From contig NZ_JAGSHT010000017.1 of NCBI RefSeq assembly GCF_019947135.1, forward strand, positions 179,672-243,671: DNA of 64,000 nt, given 5' to 3'. Below are positions 1 through 7,864 of the stretch, one piece after another. This DNA is from Occultella gossypii. GTDB taxonomy: Bacteria; Actinomycetota; Actinomycetes; Actinomycetales; Beutenbergiaceae. Numbering within the stretch: the first letter of the stretch is position 1; each line of letters opens with the position of its first letter. The notes under the pieces are model-generated. The model saw only the letters and a program-made list of their open reading frames with translations, ran no database searches and had not been told where the DNA came from. Position numbers and translations under genes: made by a program.

Positions 1-3
1 GGC

Positions 4-819
4 ATGACCACTCTAGGCATCGTCTTCCCGCCCGATCAGCCCCCGGAGCGTCTGCGCGACGTCGCCCTCGCCGCCGAGTCGGCAGGCCTGGACGAGCTCT
101 GGCTCTGGGAGGACTGCTTCTCCGAGTCCGGTGTCGCGCCCGCCTCGGCCGTGCTCGCCTGGACCGAACGGATCAACGTCGGCATCGGCCTGTTCCCGGT
201 ACCGCTGCGCAACGTCGCGATCACCGCCATGGAGATCGCCACGATCTCCCGGCTCTTCCCCGGCCGGTTCCTGCCGGGTGTCGGTCACGGCGTGCTCGAC
301 TGGATGGAGCAGGTCGGCGCACGTGCGAAGTCGCCGTTGACCCTCCTTCGGGAGTACACGCTCGCGCTGCGCGCGCTGCTCGACGGCGAGTCCGTCACCA
401 CGAGCGGTGCGTACGTCCACCTCGACGACGTTCAGCTCAGGTATCCGCCGGACCCGGCGCTGCCGCTCCTGGTCGGCGCGGTCAAGCCGAGGACGCTCGC
501 GCTCGCCGGCGAGGTGGGCGACGGCGTCCTGCTGGGTGCGGGCGATGAGTCGCCGGAGGCCGTGGTCGAGAGCATCCGGGTGGCCACGCAGGCCCGTGCG
601 GCCCAGGGCATCACCAACCCGTTCGACGTCGTCATGACCGTGAACGTGCCGGTGGGCGCTTCGGCGGATGACGTCGAGACCGCGGTACGCCCGTACCTGG
701 AGGTCGGGGTCAACCGGATCCCGGTCTGTGGCATCAGTGCCGCCGGCCCGCCCGACGGGACCGAGGCGATCCTGGGGCTCGTGGACGCGGTGGCGCAGGC
801 GCGGTCGCGGCTGGTTTGA
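4..819 (+). CDS. LLM-class flavin-dependent oxidoreductase
   Basis: This 271-aa protein belongs to the bacterial-luciferase-like monooxygenase superfamily, TIM barrels that use reduced FMN or F420. The hallmark FPGRFLPGVGHG at residues 85-96 matches the family RPGRF-GVG-G motif. The C-terminal third has the usual LLVGAVKPRTLALAGEVGDG segment, where the family binds flavin phosphate. The length is slightly short for the family (about 280-350). The ATG lies three bases from the window edge, so the upstream region is not visible. It converges on a metNIQ-type importer. Such pairings often concern uptake and desulfonation of organosulfur compounds, but the substrate cannot be read from sequence. 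Confidence 0.85.
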   Translation: MTTLGIVFPPDQPPERLRDVALAAESAGLDELWLWEDCFSESGVAPASAVLAWTERINVGIGLFPVPLRNVAITAMEIATISRLFPGRFLPGVGHGVLDWMEQVGARAKSPLTLLREYTLALRALLDGESVTTSGAYVHLDDVQLRYPPDPALPLLVGAVKPRTLALAGEVGDGVLLGAGDESPEAVVESIRVATQARAAQGITNPFDVVMTVNVPVGASADDVETAVRPYLEVGVNRIPVCGISAAGPPDGTEAILGLVDAVAQARSRLV

Positions 820-844
820 GCGGGCGTTCCTCCGGCAGACGACG

Positions 845-882
845 GCGGCCCCCGGGTTGGTTGGCGGATTCCCGGGGGCCGC
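845..882. terminator. Bidirectional hairpin between LLM oxidoreductase and metQ-like gene
   Basis: GCGGCCCCCGGG (845-856) is perfectly complementary to CCCGGGGGCCGC (871-882), with a 14-nt loop. It sits between two convergent stop codons, the expected place for a shared intrinsic terminator. No clear U-tract follows on either side. Confidence 0.6.
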
Positions 883-902
883 GGTCATGCTGAGGTACGT
901 CG

Positions 903-1748
903 TCAGAAAGCCGGGATGATCTCGCCGGCCGGCCAGGTCTCCTCGATGAAGGCCCGCACCTCGTCGGAGTGGAGCAGCTCGTCGAGTGCGACCAGGTCGG
1001 GGTCGTCGATGTCCTCGGAGCGCACCGCGACGAAGTTCGCGTAGGGGTTGCCCTCGCCGTCCTCGATGAGCAGGGAGTCGGTGGCCGGGTTCAGGCCGCC
1101 CTCGAGGGCGAAGTTGCCGTTGATGACGGCCGCGTCCACGTCCTGCAGGGTGCGCACCAGCGACGCCGCGTCCGCCTCGATGAACTCGAGGCCCAGATCG
1201 TTCTCGTCGATGTCCGAGAGTCCCGCGGTCGCGGCGTCATCCACACTCAGCGTGATCACACCTGCCTGCGCGAGCAGGTCGAGGGCGCGCCCCTGGTTGG
1301 CCGGGTCGTTCGGGACCCCGATCTGGCCGCCCTGGGGCAGGTCCGCGACGTCCGTCAGGGTCTCGGAGTAGAGGGCGAAGGGCTCGATGTGGACGCCTTC
1401 GAAGTGGTCGAAGTCGAAGCCCTGGGACTCGACCTGCTCCTCGAAGTAGGGCAGGTGCTGGAAGTAGTTCGCGTCCAGGTCGCCCTCGGAGAGCGCGGTG
1501 TTCGGCAGCACGTAGTCGTCGTAGGTGATGATCTCGAGCTCGAGGCCGGCGTCCGCGGCGAGATTGTCCTGGACGAACTCCAGGATCTCGGCGTGCGGCG
1601 TCGGGGAGGCGCCGATGACGATGTGACCGTCCGACGCGGCGCTCTCGTCGTCGCCGGACCCGCCCGCGCCGTTCCCGCCGCCTCCGCAGGCGGCCAGGGT
1701 GAGTGCGGCCACGGTGAGGGTCGAGGCGGCCAGCAGGGTTCTACGCAT
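903..1748 (-). CDS. MetQ/NlpA-family ABC substrate-binding lipoprotein
   Basis: This 281-aa lipoprotein has an Arg-rich start (MRRTL), a hydrophobic stretch and a lipobox LAAC with the acylated Cys at about residue 21, followed by a Gly/Ser/Asp-rich linker. The mature part matches the MetQ family (GASPTPHAEIL near the start, then ITYDDYVLPNTALSEGDLDANYFQH). It should be anchored outside the membrane and deliver methionine or a related ligand to the MetNI transporter. The start chosen is the ATG at 1748, preceded by AAAGGGA, rather than longer upstream options. It is the last gene of the metNIQ order. Ligand specificity is inferred from the family only. Confidence 0.85.
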   Translation of the reverse strand: MRRTLLAASTLTVAALTLAACGGGGNGAGGSGDDESAASDGHIVIGASPTPHAEILEFVQDNLAADAGLELEIITYDDYVLPNTALSEGDLDANYFQHLPYFEEQVESQGFDFDHFEGVHIEPFALYSETLTDVADLPQGGQIGVPNDPANQGRALDLLAQAGVITLSVDDAATAGLSDIDENDLGLEFIEADAASLVRTLQDVDAAVINGNFALEGGLNPATDSLLIEDGEGNPYANFVAVRSEDIDDPDLVALDELLHSDEVRAFIEETWPAGEIIPAF

Positions 1749-1785
1749 TGGGAGTGTCCCTTTCGGTGTGTTGTAGAAGGTCGGC

Positions 1786-2463
1786 TCAGCGGTGATCGAC
1801 GAGCCGGGCGGCCCGGTCACCGAGGAACTGGATGAGGAAGACGATCGCCAGGATGACGATGACCGCCGCGAACATCACGGAGGCGTCGAAACGTTGGTAG
1901 CCGTAGGTGATCGCGAGGAAGCCGAGGCCGCCGCCGCCGACCGCACCCGCCATCGCGGAGTAGCCGACCAGGGCGATCACCGTGACCGTGAATCCGGCGA
2001 TCAGGGAGGGCAGCGCCTCGCGGACGATCACGCCGCCGGTCATCCGCAGCCGGGACGCGCCCACCATCAGGGCGGCCTCGATCTTGCCGGGGGCGACCTC
2101 CCGCGCGGAGGTCTCCACGAGCCGGGCGTAGAACGGCACGGCGCCGACGGCCAGGGGCAGCACCGCCGCCTGCCAGCCGAGCGGGGTACCGACCACGGCC
2201 CGGGTCACCGGGATGAGCAGGATGATCAGGATGATGAACGGGATCGCCCGCCCGATGTTCACCAGGGCGGACAGCACCACGTACAGCACCGGGACCGGGC
2301 GGGTGCCGCCCTTGCCGGTGGCGTGCAGCACGAGCCCGAGCGGCAGGCCCACGAGCGCGGTCCAGAAGGATGCGAACGCGACCATGCCCAGCGTCTCGAG
2401 CGTCGCCTCGGGCAGCTTCTCGCTGATCGCGGGGTTGGCGAGGAGTTCGTTCCACCAGTTCAT
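1786..2463 (-). CDS. MetI-family ABC transporter permease
   Basis: This is a 225-aa integral membrane permease with about five to six hydrophobic segments. The family EAA-type loop is visible (GASRLRMTGGVIVREALPSLIAG) in the C-terminal half, where the ATPase docks. The length is typical of MetI (about 217-225 aa). Its ATG overlaps the TGA of the upstream ATPase gene in the ATGA arrangement, which shows translational coupling. It would form the membrane channel of the D-methionine-type importer with the ATPase upstream and the lipoprotein downstream. Confidence 0.88.
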   Translation of the reverse strand: MNWWNELLANPAISEKLPEATLETLGMVAFASFWTALVGLPLGLVLHATGKGGTRPVPVLYVVLSALVNIGRAIPFIILIILLIPVTRAVVGTPLGWQAAVLPLAVGAVPFYARLVETSAREVAPGKIEAALMVGASRLRMTGGVIVREALPSLIAGFTVTVIALVGYSAMAGAVGGGGLGFLAITYGYQRFDASVMFAAVIVILAIVFLIQFLGDRAARLVDHR

Positions 2464-3437
2464 GCCGCGTCATCCTCGATGGCCAGACCCGCGGCACGCA
2501 GGCGTGAGAGCACGGCCACGCGATCGCCGTCGGCCACGTCCAGGTGCCACCGGCCCACCCGCACCCCGCCAAGGGTCTCGATCGATCCCGCCACGACGTG
2601 TGCGTCCGGCTCGGTCGCGATCGCGTGCAGCGCGTGTGCGATCTGTGCCTGGGCGCCGCCGGCGCTCACCTGCACGAGTGCACGCTGATCGCCGACGCCC
2701 ACGTCCGGCACCGGCACGAGCGCCTGGGACAGCGGCGAGCCGGGGCGGGTGACGACGTCCGCGAGCGGTCCGGACTCGACGATCCGGCCATCCGCGAGCA
2801 GGGTGGCGGCGTCGCAGACCTCGCGCACCACGGACGTCTCGTGGGTGATGATCACGACCGTGATGCCGAGCCGGTCCCGCACGTCGCGGATCAGCCGGAG
2901 GATCTGCCGGGTGGTGGTCGAGTCGAGCGCGGAGGTCGGCTCGTCGCAGAGCAGCACCGCGGGCTCGGTCGCCAGCGCCCGCGCGATGCCGACGCGCTGC
3001 TTCTGACCGCCGGACAGCTGCGCGGGGTAGGCGTCGCCGCGGTCGCCCAGCCCGACCAGGTCGAGCAGTTCCTGCACGCGGATGGCGCGCTGGGCCCGGG
3101 GTACCCCGGCGATCGCGAGCGGGTAGGCGATGTTGGCCGCCGCGGTGCGGGCCTCGAACAGGTTGACGTGCTGGAACACCATCCCGATCCGGCGGCGCGC
3201 CTGCCGGAGCAGGGCCTCGCTGAGGGCGCTCACCTCCGCGCCGTCGACGATCACCGACCCGGTGGTGGGCCGCTCGAGCGCGGTCAGGCACCGGATCAGG
3301 GTGGACTTGCCGGCACCGGACTGGCCGACGATGCCGTGGATCTGCCCCTGGGGGATCTCGAGGCTGATGCCGTCGAGCGCCACGACCTCGCCGCTGCGGG
3401 TCTGGTAGACCTTCCGCAGATCCTGCAGCGTGATCAT
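2460..3437 (-). CDS. MetN-family ABC transporter ATP-binding protein
   Basis: This 325-aa ATPase has Walker A GQSGAGKST at residues 38-46, the signature LSGGQKQRVGIARAL, and Walker B VLLCDEPTSALD. A C-terminal domain of about 70 residues after roughly residue 250 fits the NIL (ferredoxin-like, ligand-sensing) domain of MetN. In characterised MetN proteins this domain binds methionine and inhibits transport. The start is the ATG at 3437 (MITLQDLRK), where family similarity begins; the reading frame is open further upstream. It is the first gene of the metNIQ-like operon and diverges from an AraC-type regulator. I recognise no SAM or T-box riboswitch in the 220 bp upstream. Confidence 0.87.
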   Translation of the reverse strand: MITLQDLRKVYQTRSGEVVALDGISLEIPQGQIHGIVGQSGAGKSTLIRCLTALERPTTGSVIVDGAEVSALSEALLRQARRRIGMVFQHVNLFEARTAAANIAYPLAIAGVPRAQRAIRVQELLDLVGLGDRGDAYPAQLSGGQKQRVGIARALATEPAVLLCDEPTSALDSTTTRQILRLIRDVRDRLGITVVIITHETSVVREVCDAATLLADGRIVESGPLADVVTRPGSPLSQALVPVPDVGVGDQRALVQVSAGGAQAQIAHALHAIATEPDAHVVAGSIETLGGVRVGRWHLDVADGDRVAVLSRLRAAGLAIEDDAA

Positions 3438-3644
3438 GGCTGGCTCGTTTCGATGGGGGATGACGGCGGGGCGTCGAACGCCCTTGAGATGTTCCGACGG
3501 CCTGTGGTCGGCTCGTCGTGGCATGCGCGAGCGCGGCCGACGCCGCGCCGGGCCCATCGACGGTAACGGTCGCGCTGGTCGGCTCAACGAGCGCTCGGAA
3601 ATCGTCTCACCGGTCGAGACGGGACGCATTCCCGCGAGTGGCCG

Positions 3645-3650
3645 TACAGT
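3645..3650 (+). promoter_or_regulatory. Putative -10 box of a leaderless AraC gene
   Basis: TACAGT ends 7 nt before the GTG at 3658, so transcription would begin at or next to the start codon. No Shine-Dalgarno sequence is present. The same spacing recurs at many other starts in this window. Confidence 0.5.
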
Positions 3651-3657
3651 GCTGATC

Positions 3658-4110
3658 GTGACCCTGGCGGAGGAGGACCGCAATCGCAGGATGCTGCGGG
3701 CACGTGACCTGATGGACCGGGCCTACGCCGAGCCGCTGGACATCCCGGCCCTCGCCGCCGTGGCCCACGTCTCGGCCGCCCACTTCATCCGCAGCTTCCG
3801 CGCGGTCTTCGGGGAGACACCACACCGCTACCTGCAGCGGCGCCGGGTCGAACGAGCGATGTTCCTGCTGCGCCAGGGGGATCGGGACGTCACCGAGATC
3901 TGCGTCGAGGTCGGCTTCTCCAGCCTCGGCACGTTCAGCCGCACGTTCACGGCGGTGGTCGGCCAGAGCCCGAGCGCGTACCGGCGCCGTGGGCCGCTGC
4001 CTGCGGTCCCGTCGTGCTTCACGATGCGCTGGGCCCGCCCGTCCGAGCACTCGCCGCCGGCCGGGAACGGAGCAGTTTCGGATAAGCAGGTGGCTACGGG
4101 GCCTGCCTAG
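3658..4110 (+). CDS. Small AraC-family transcriptional regulator
   Basis: This protein of about 150 aa consists almost only of the AraC DNA-binding domain. The first helix-turn-helix is around residues 29-50 (IPALAAVAHVSAAHFIRSFRAVFG), then the family GETPHRYLQRRRVERA linker helix, and the second HTH around 77-99 (VTEICVEVGFSSLGTFSRTF). There is no N-terminal effector domain. The GTG at 3658 is chosen because of the -10-like TACAGT just upstream; an in-frame GTG at 3649 is possible. Only 10 bp separate it from a VOC-family gene. Small AraC regulators next to VOC proteins are a common actinobacterial pair, so it may control that neighbour. Confidence 0.85.
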   Translation: MTLAEEDRNRRMLRARDLMDRAYAEPLDIPALAAVAHVSAAHFIRSFRAVFGETPHRYLQRRRVERAMFLLRQGDRDVTEICVEVGFSSLGTFSRTFTAVVGQSPSAYRRRGPLPAVPSCFTMRWARPSEHSPPAGNGAVSDKQVATGPA

Positions 4111-4113
4111 TGT
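4108..4113 (+). promoter_or_regulatory. Putative -10 box of the leaderless VOC gene
   Basis: TAGTGT is followed by 7 nt and then the ATG at 4121. It overlaps the stop codon of the AraC gene, so the VOC gene may have its own leaderless transcript in addition to read-through. Confidence 0.45.
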
Positions 4114-4120
4114 GGTCGGC

Positions 4121-4543
4121 ATGATCAAGAACCTGACCGTCTCGCAGATCTTCGTGACCGACCAGGACGAGGCCCTGGACTTCTATGTGAACATCCTCGG
4201 CCTGGAACCGTCCGCCGACATGAACTTCGGCCCGATGCGGTGGCTCACCGTGCGGGTACCCGGCACCGACCGGGAGATCCTCCTCGAGCAGCCCGGCCCG
4301 CCCGGATACGACCCCGAGACCGCACAGGCCGTGCGGGCCATGGTCAGCAAGGGCGCCGCCGGCGGCACCCTGATGTTCAGCACCGACGACGCTCACGCCG
4401 CGCATGCCGAGCTCGCGGCCAAGGGCGTCGAGTTGCCCGAGGACCCGACCGAGCAGGTCTACGGCATCGACTTCGGCTTCCGGGACCCGGCCGGCAACCA
4501 CATCCGGATCACCCAGACGTACCCGATGCTCGCACAGGCCTGA
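4121..4543 (+). CDS. VOC-family (glyoxalase-like) protein
   Basis: This 140-aa protein has the vicinal-oxygen-chelate fold: a beta-alpha-beta-beta-beta half beginning VSQIFVTDQDEALDFYVNILG, and a second half ending FRDPAGNHIRITQ, the usual D-P-x-G-N signature. These proteins chelate a metal and act as dioxygenases, isomerases, lyases, or antibiotic or aldehyde-binding proteins. The residues seen do not decide which. It follows the small AraC regulator by 10 bp, which probably controls it. The ATG at 4121 is the start of the family-like segment. A weak 8-bp hairpin (4548-4571) lies just after the stop. Confidence 0.85.
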   Translation: MIKNLTVSQIFVTDQDEALDFYVNILGLEPSADMNFGPMRWLTVRVPGTDREILLEQPGPPGYDPETAQAVRAMVSKGAAGGTLMFSTDDAHAAHAELAAKGVELPEDPTEQVYGIDFGFRDPAGNHIRITQTYPMLAQA

Positions 4544-4742
4544 GCACCGGCCCCGCCTCGACCCGGGGCCGTAACCCGCGGTACACCTTCCGACGGTGGT
4601 CCCATGCCGCTGAGAACAGGTGCGCATGCGAGTGGGGGTGCGCGCAGCTGCAGCCCCGCGCCACGATCGCCACGGAGCGCGCGCACGTGGAGACGTCACC
4701 GGGATATTAACGGCGCGTCATGTGACCGAAACATCCCGCCCC

Positions 4743-4748
4743 TACGGT
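4743..4748 (+). promoter_or_regulatory. Putative -10 box of unit A (flavin reductase operon)
   Basis: TACGGT lies directly before the 19-bp dyad at 4751-4769. Transcription would start inside that dyad, so a protein bound there would block or modulate initiation. The gene itself has a Shine-Dalgarno GGGGAG 8 nt before its ATG, so this transcript carries a short leader. Confidence 0.45.
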
Positions 4749-4750
4749 GA

Positions 4751-4769
4751 ATGTTGATGACATCAACAT
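4751..4769. promoter_or_regulatory. Perfect 19-bp dyad, putative operator 1 of the catabolic regulon
   Basis: ATGTTGATG-A-CATCAACAT is a perfect inverted repeat with 9-bp arms around one base. Related 19-bp sequences occur at 14499-14517 (15 of 19 identical) and 15896-15914 (14 of 19 identical), each in front of another unit of the 4.8-19 kb region. I infer that it is the binding site of the XRE-cupin regulator encoded at 14578, placed over the transcription start of the flavin reductase operon. Confidence 0.7.
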
Positions 4770-4796
4770 CCCTCCGAGTACCGGGGAGCCCTCTCC

Positions 4797-5309
4797 ATGA
4801 CCACCACCGCACCGCCCGCCACCGCAGTGACCGATGAGTTCCGCGCCGCGATGGCGGGCCTGGCCGCCGGGGTCTGCGTCATCACCACCACCGGCGCGGA
4901 CGGCCGCCCGAGCGGGCTGACGGTCTCCACCGGGTTCAGCGTCAGCGTCACGCCGCCGATGTTCGGTCTGTGCGTGGACGTCCGATCCCGCACCCTGCCG
5001 GCCGTGCTCGAGCGCGGTGCGTTCGTCGCGAACGTGCTGCACGGCGAGGCGCAGGACGTCGCGACGCTGTTCGCGTCCCGCGCCACGGACAAGTTCGCGC
5101 GCACCCCGCACCGCTACACCTCGGGCGGCCTGCCCTGGCTCGCCGAGCACAGCCTGCGGTCGGTGGAGTGCACCATCACGCAGACCGCGGACGCCGGGGA
5201 CCACGTCATCATCCTCGGCGCCGTCGACGCGGTGCACGGCTCCGCCGTCGCCGGCGGTTCGGCCCTCGCCTATGTGGACCGGCGCTTCCACGCACTCCCC
5301 CGGTCCTGA
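4797..5309 (+). CDS. Flavin reductase family protein (HpaC/RutF-like)
   Basis: This 170-aa protein matches the flavin-reductase-like split-barrel family. AAMAGLAAGVCVITTTGADGRPSG opens the domain, SVSVTPPMFGLCVD is the flavin-contacting segment, and FVANVLHGEAQDVATLFA follows. Members reduce FMN or FAD with NAD(P)H and hand it to a partner monooxygenase (HpaB, RutA and others). It is the first gene of a three-gene operon with a cupin and an acetamidase/formamidase. No monooxygenase lies in this operon; the LLM oxidoreductase at 4-819 and the FAD-linked oxidase at 7864 are the nearest flavoenzymes. The promoter carries the 19-bp dyad. Confidence 0.87.
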   Translation: MTTTAPPATAVTDEFRAAMAGLAAGVCVITTTGADGRPSGLTVSTGFSVSVTPPMFGLCVDVRSRTLPAVLERGAFVANVLHGEAQDVATLFASRATDKFARTPHRYTSGGLPWLAEHSLRSVECTITQTADAGDHVIILGAVDAVHGSAVAGGSALAYVDRRFHALPRS

Positions 5310-5342
5310 CCCCACCCGCACAGCCAACGAGAGGACACCATC

Positions 5343-5786
5343 ATGAGTGGAGCAGCACCCGTCATCCGCAAGCTCGCGGACACCCCGGCCTTCCTGATCG
5401 GCCCCGAGGACACGGTGAAACTCGCCTACCTGGCCGGGCCGAAGGACGGCACGAACACCAGCGTGTTCCTGGAGGTCTGGGAGCCGGGCGGTGCGCAGCC
5501 GCTCAACTCCCACGAGGAGTCCGCCGAGATCTTCATCGTCCTCAAGGGGCAGGCGCAGGCCCACAGCGACGAGGACGTGGTGTCGCTCGCCGCGGGTGAC
5601 GTGCTGATCCTCCAGGAGGGCTCCGAGCACCGGATCATCAACACCTCGGAGACCGAGGACCTCTACACGATCACGATCATGTCCAACGACGGTGGCTTCG
5701 CGAAGCTCGTCACGGACGGCACCGAGGTCACGCTCACCGAGGCGGACCGCGCGGTGCTCTGCGCCGGCCTGCCGCAGGTGGTGTGA
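5343..5786 (+). CDS. Cupin-domain protein
   Basis: This 147-aa single-domain cupin shows motif 1 around NSHEESAEIFIVLKGQAQAH and motif 2 around LAAGDVLILQEGSEHRI. H, E and E residues are placed to bind a metal, and a final His sits in motif 2. Such small cupins act as dioxygenases, isomerases or ligand sensors; none is specified here. A good Shine-Dalgarno (GAGAGGA) precedes the ATG. Its stop overlaps the GTG of the acetamidase gene (GTGA), so the two are translationally coupled and probably act on consecutive intermediates. Confidence 0.8.
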   Translation: MSGAAPVIRKLADTPAFLIGPEDTVKLAYLAGPKDGTNTSVFLEVWEPGGAQPLNSHEESAEIFIVLKGQAQAHSDEDVVSLAAGDVLILQEGSEHRIINTSETEDLYTITIMSNDGGFAKLVTDGTEVTLTEADRAVLCAGLPQVV

Positions 5787-6943
5787 GCACCCTCCTCCAG
5801 CCCCTCGACTCGCGTCCCGGGGGTGGCCGGTACCTCCCGGCCACCCCCGGGACCGTGTTGTGGGGTGAGCTGCCGTGCGCCGGCGACGACCCGGTGCTCA
5901 CGATCGACCCCGGCGAGACCGTGGTGATCGACACCGTCTCCCACGAGGGCATCCTCGAGGACCAGGGCCGCGACCCGGCCGCGTTCTTCGCAAGCCACGG
6001 CATCACCGAGGTACTCCGGGACGCCGTCGCGGTCGCCGCCGAGGTGCCGCACGACCCAGCGGTGCACGGCCCGCACGTGGTCACCGGGCCGATCCGGGTC
6101 CGCGGCACCCGTCCGGGAGACGTGCTCTCGATGACCGTTCTGGACCTGCGGATGCGCGCCGACTACGGCATCGTCTCGAGCCGGCACGGACGCGGCGCGC
6201 TGCCCGAGGAGTTCCCGCTCGAGGGCGCGCCGGTCACCTCGATCCTGGCCCGGGTCGAGCCGATGCCCGACGGCGGCGCTCGCCGAGGCGGTCGGCCCGC
6301 CCTGGGCGGTCCTCACCGATCCCGTCGGCATGCCAACCTCGGTGAGGTGGGCCGGCGCCTCGCCCGCACGTCGATGGGCTCGATGCCGGTCGGGCCGGGC
6401 GACGCTCGGCGGGTCCGGTTCCCCCTCGCGCCCTTCCTCGGCACCATGGGCGTGGCGGTCGCGGGATCCGAGCGGGCCCACTCGGTGCCACCGGGACCCC
6501 ACGGCGGAAACGTGGACGTCTCGCTGCTGACGGTCGGGTCCACGCTGCACGTGCCGGTCCAGGTCGACGGTGCGCTCGCCTACGTCGGCGACCCGCACTA
6601 CGCCCAGGGTGACGGCGAGGTCGCGCTCACCGCGTTCGAGGCCCCGTTGCGCGCGAGCGTGCGTTTCGACGTCATCCCGGCCGCGCACCTGCCCCGCCCG
6701 GGCGAGCTCTGGGCGGAGACCCCCGACCTGCTCGTCCCGATCGGACTCGACCCGGACCTGAACGTGGCGATGCGTGCGGCCGTACGCTCCGCCGTCGTTC
6801 TCCTCACCGACCTGGGCATGCGCCCGGAGCACGCGTACGCCTACCTGTCCGCGGCGGGTGACTTCGCCGTCTCCCAGGTGGTCGACCGGGTCTGCGGCGT
6901 GCACGGCAAGATCCGCAAGGCGGACCTGGCCGAGCTCGCCTGA
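5783..6943 (+). CDS. Acetamidase/formamidase family protein, with probable compensated frameshift
   Basis: This 386-aa protein resembles the acetamidase/formamidase family, which hydrolyses short amides to ammonia and an acid. Supporting segments are PGETVVIDTVSHEG, HVVTGPIRVRGTRPGDVL, RFPLAPFLGTMGVAVAG, GGNVDVSLLTVGSTLHVPVQV, and the C-terminal AYAYLSAAGDFAVSQVVDRVCGVHGKI. Between about 6278 and 6360 the frame reads as Arg/Gly-rich, shadow-like sequence with poor third-position GC. The next frame there reads ALAEAVGPPWAVLTDPVG with almost every third base G or C. Two compensating indels, real or from assembly, would explain this; about 25 residues are then wrong in the annotated frame. The start is a GTG overlapping the cupin stop. 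Confidence 0.75.
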   Translation: MSTLLQPLDSRPGGGRYLPATPGTVLWGELPCAGDDPVLTIDPGETVVIDTVSHEGILEDQGRDPAAFFASHGITEVLRDAVAVAAEVPHDPAVHGPHVVTGPIRVRGTRPGDVLSMTVLDLRMRADYGIVSSRHGRGALPEEFPLEGAPVTSILARVEPMPDGGARRGGRPALGGPHRSRRHANLGEVGRRLARTSMGSMPVGPGDARRVRFPLAPFLGTMGVAVAGSERAHSVPPGPHGGNVDVSLLTVGSTLHVPVQVDGALAYVGDPHYAQGDGEVALTAFEAPLRASVRFDVIPAAHLPRPGELWAETPDLLVPIGLDPDLNVAMRAAVRSAVVLLTDLGMRPEHAYAYLSAAGDFAVSQVVDRVCGVHGKIRKADLAELA

Positions 6944-6976
6944 ACCCGCGCGACCCCGCCCGACCCTCTCCCGCAC

Positions 6977-7048
6977 GCCGAGACAGAGCGTTCCAGGTGA
7001 GCCAGCGGACTGTAGGGCGCTGATTCACCTGGAACACTCTGTCTCGGC
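6977..7048. repeat. Long intergenic inverted repeat, likely bidirectional terminator
   Basis: A 24-bp arm at 6977-7000 pairs with 7025-7048 with one mismatch, around a 24-nt loop. It lies between the convergent acetamidase and creatininase-family genes. The arms (GCCGAGACAGAGCGTTCCAG... and its complement) are longer and less GC-pure than the other terminators here, so it could also be a dispersed palindromic element. A genome-wide copy count would tell. Confidence 0.65.
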
Positions 7049-7081
7049 CCGCTCCGTCCGGGGGTGAGTCGGCCCGCGACG

Positions 7082-7864
7082 TCAGCGCGGGGTGGGGTCG
7101 AAGACCGATGCCTCCACGATCGCCTGCGCGATCCGCTCGACGGCGGCGGTGAAGAGGATCCTGCCGGTGTCCGCATCCGCGGTGGTCGGGTCGCCGATGT
7201 GGCCGTCCGGACCGAAGTCGTCCGACAGCCAGCCGAAGCTGACCGGCTTGCCGAACCCGATCAGCTCGTAGTCGGCGAGGTGCTCGGGCACGCGCCGCTC
7301 GGCCAGGTCCATGTGCACGAGCTCGGGGCGCAGGTGCAGCATCAGTGAGGTCTCGCTGTGCCCGCCGTGGATGCCAAGACCGAGCTCGTGCGGGTTGGCG
7401 ACGTCCCGGGTCTGGTCCGGCGGCACGGACAGGTGCGAGAAGAACGTGCGCAGCCCGAACCGGCGGCGGATCTCCCGGCACGCGACCTGGCCGAGCGCGG
7501 AGTTGCCGCCGTGGCCGTTGACGAACATGAGCCGGGTGATGCCGGACGTCTGCAGGGACCGGCCGATGTCCACCAGGGTGGCCATGAGTGTCTCCCAGGT
7601 CAGCCAGATCGTGCCGGGCGCCCAGTGGTGCTCGTCGGACTTCGTGTAGGCGAGCCCGGGCAGCAGCACCACGCTCGCCGCGCCGGCTTCGGCGACCGAG
7701 GCGACCGCCGCCTCGGCCGCCTCGGTCGCGGTCACGTAGTCGGTGGACACCGGCAGGTGCGGACCGTGCTGCTCGATCGCACCGAGCGGCAGCACCGCGA
7801 CGGTGTCGGCTGGTAACGCCTCGACCTCCCGGAAGGTCAGGTCGATGAACCTCGGCGCCGCCAT
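7082..7864 (-). CDS. Creatininase-family amidohydrolase
   Basis: This 260-aa protein has the creatininase-family metal site: PLGAIEQHGPHLPVSTD gives E31, H33 and D42, later FVNGHGGNSALGQ, then GIHGGHSETSLML with the conserved His-Gly-Gly-His-Ser-Glu. The fold hydrolyses cyclic or linear amides: creatinine, mycofactocin precursor peptide, guanidino or formamidopyrimidine-type compounds. The exact substrate is unknown. The ATG at 7864 overlaps the stop of the upstream FAD-oxidase gene by one base (TGATG), so it is the last gene of the seven-gene unit B and should act on a product of that pathway. Confidence 0.88.
   Translation of the reverse strand: MAAPRFIDLTFREVEALPADTVAVLPLGAIEQHGPHLPVSTDYVTATEAAEAAVASVAEAGAASVVLLPGLAYTKSDEHHWAPGTIWLTWETLMATLVDIGRSLQTSGITRLMFVNGHGGNSALGQVACREIRRRFGLRTFFSHLSVPPDQTRDVANPHELGLGIHGGHSETSLMLHLRPELVHMDLAERRVPEHLADYELIGFGKPVSFGWLSDDFGPDGHIGDPTTADADTGRILFTAAVERIAQAIVEASVFDPTPR

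Noticed and set aside
3438..3657. Possible SAM or T-box riboswitch before the metNIQ-like operon
   Set aside because: I found no conserved S-box stem sequence or T-box motif in the 220 bp; only ordinary GC-rich sequence.
4719..4734. ATGT-N7-ACAT sequence just upstream of operator 1, as a possible second operator
   Set aside because: Half-site spacing (7 nt) differs from the 11 nt between ATGT and ACAT in the three operators, and the interior does not match them.
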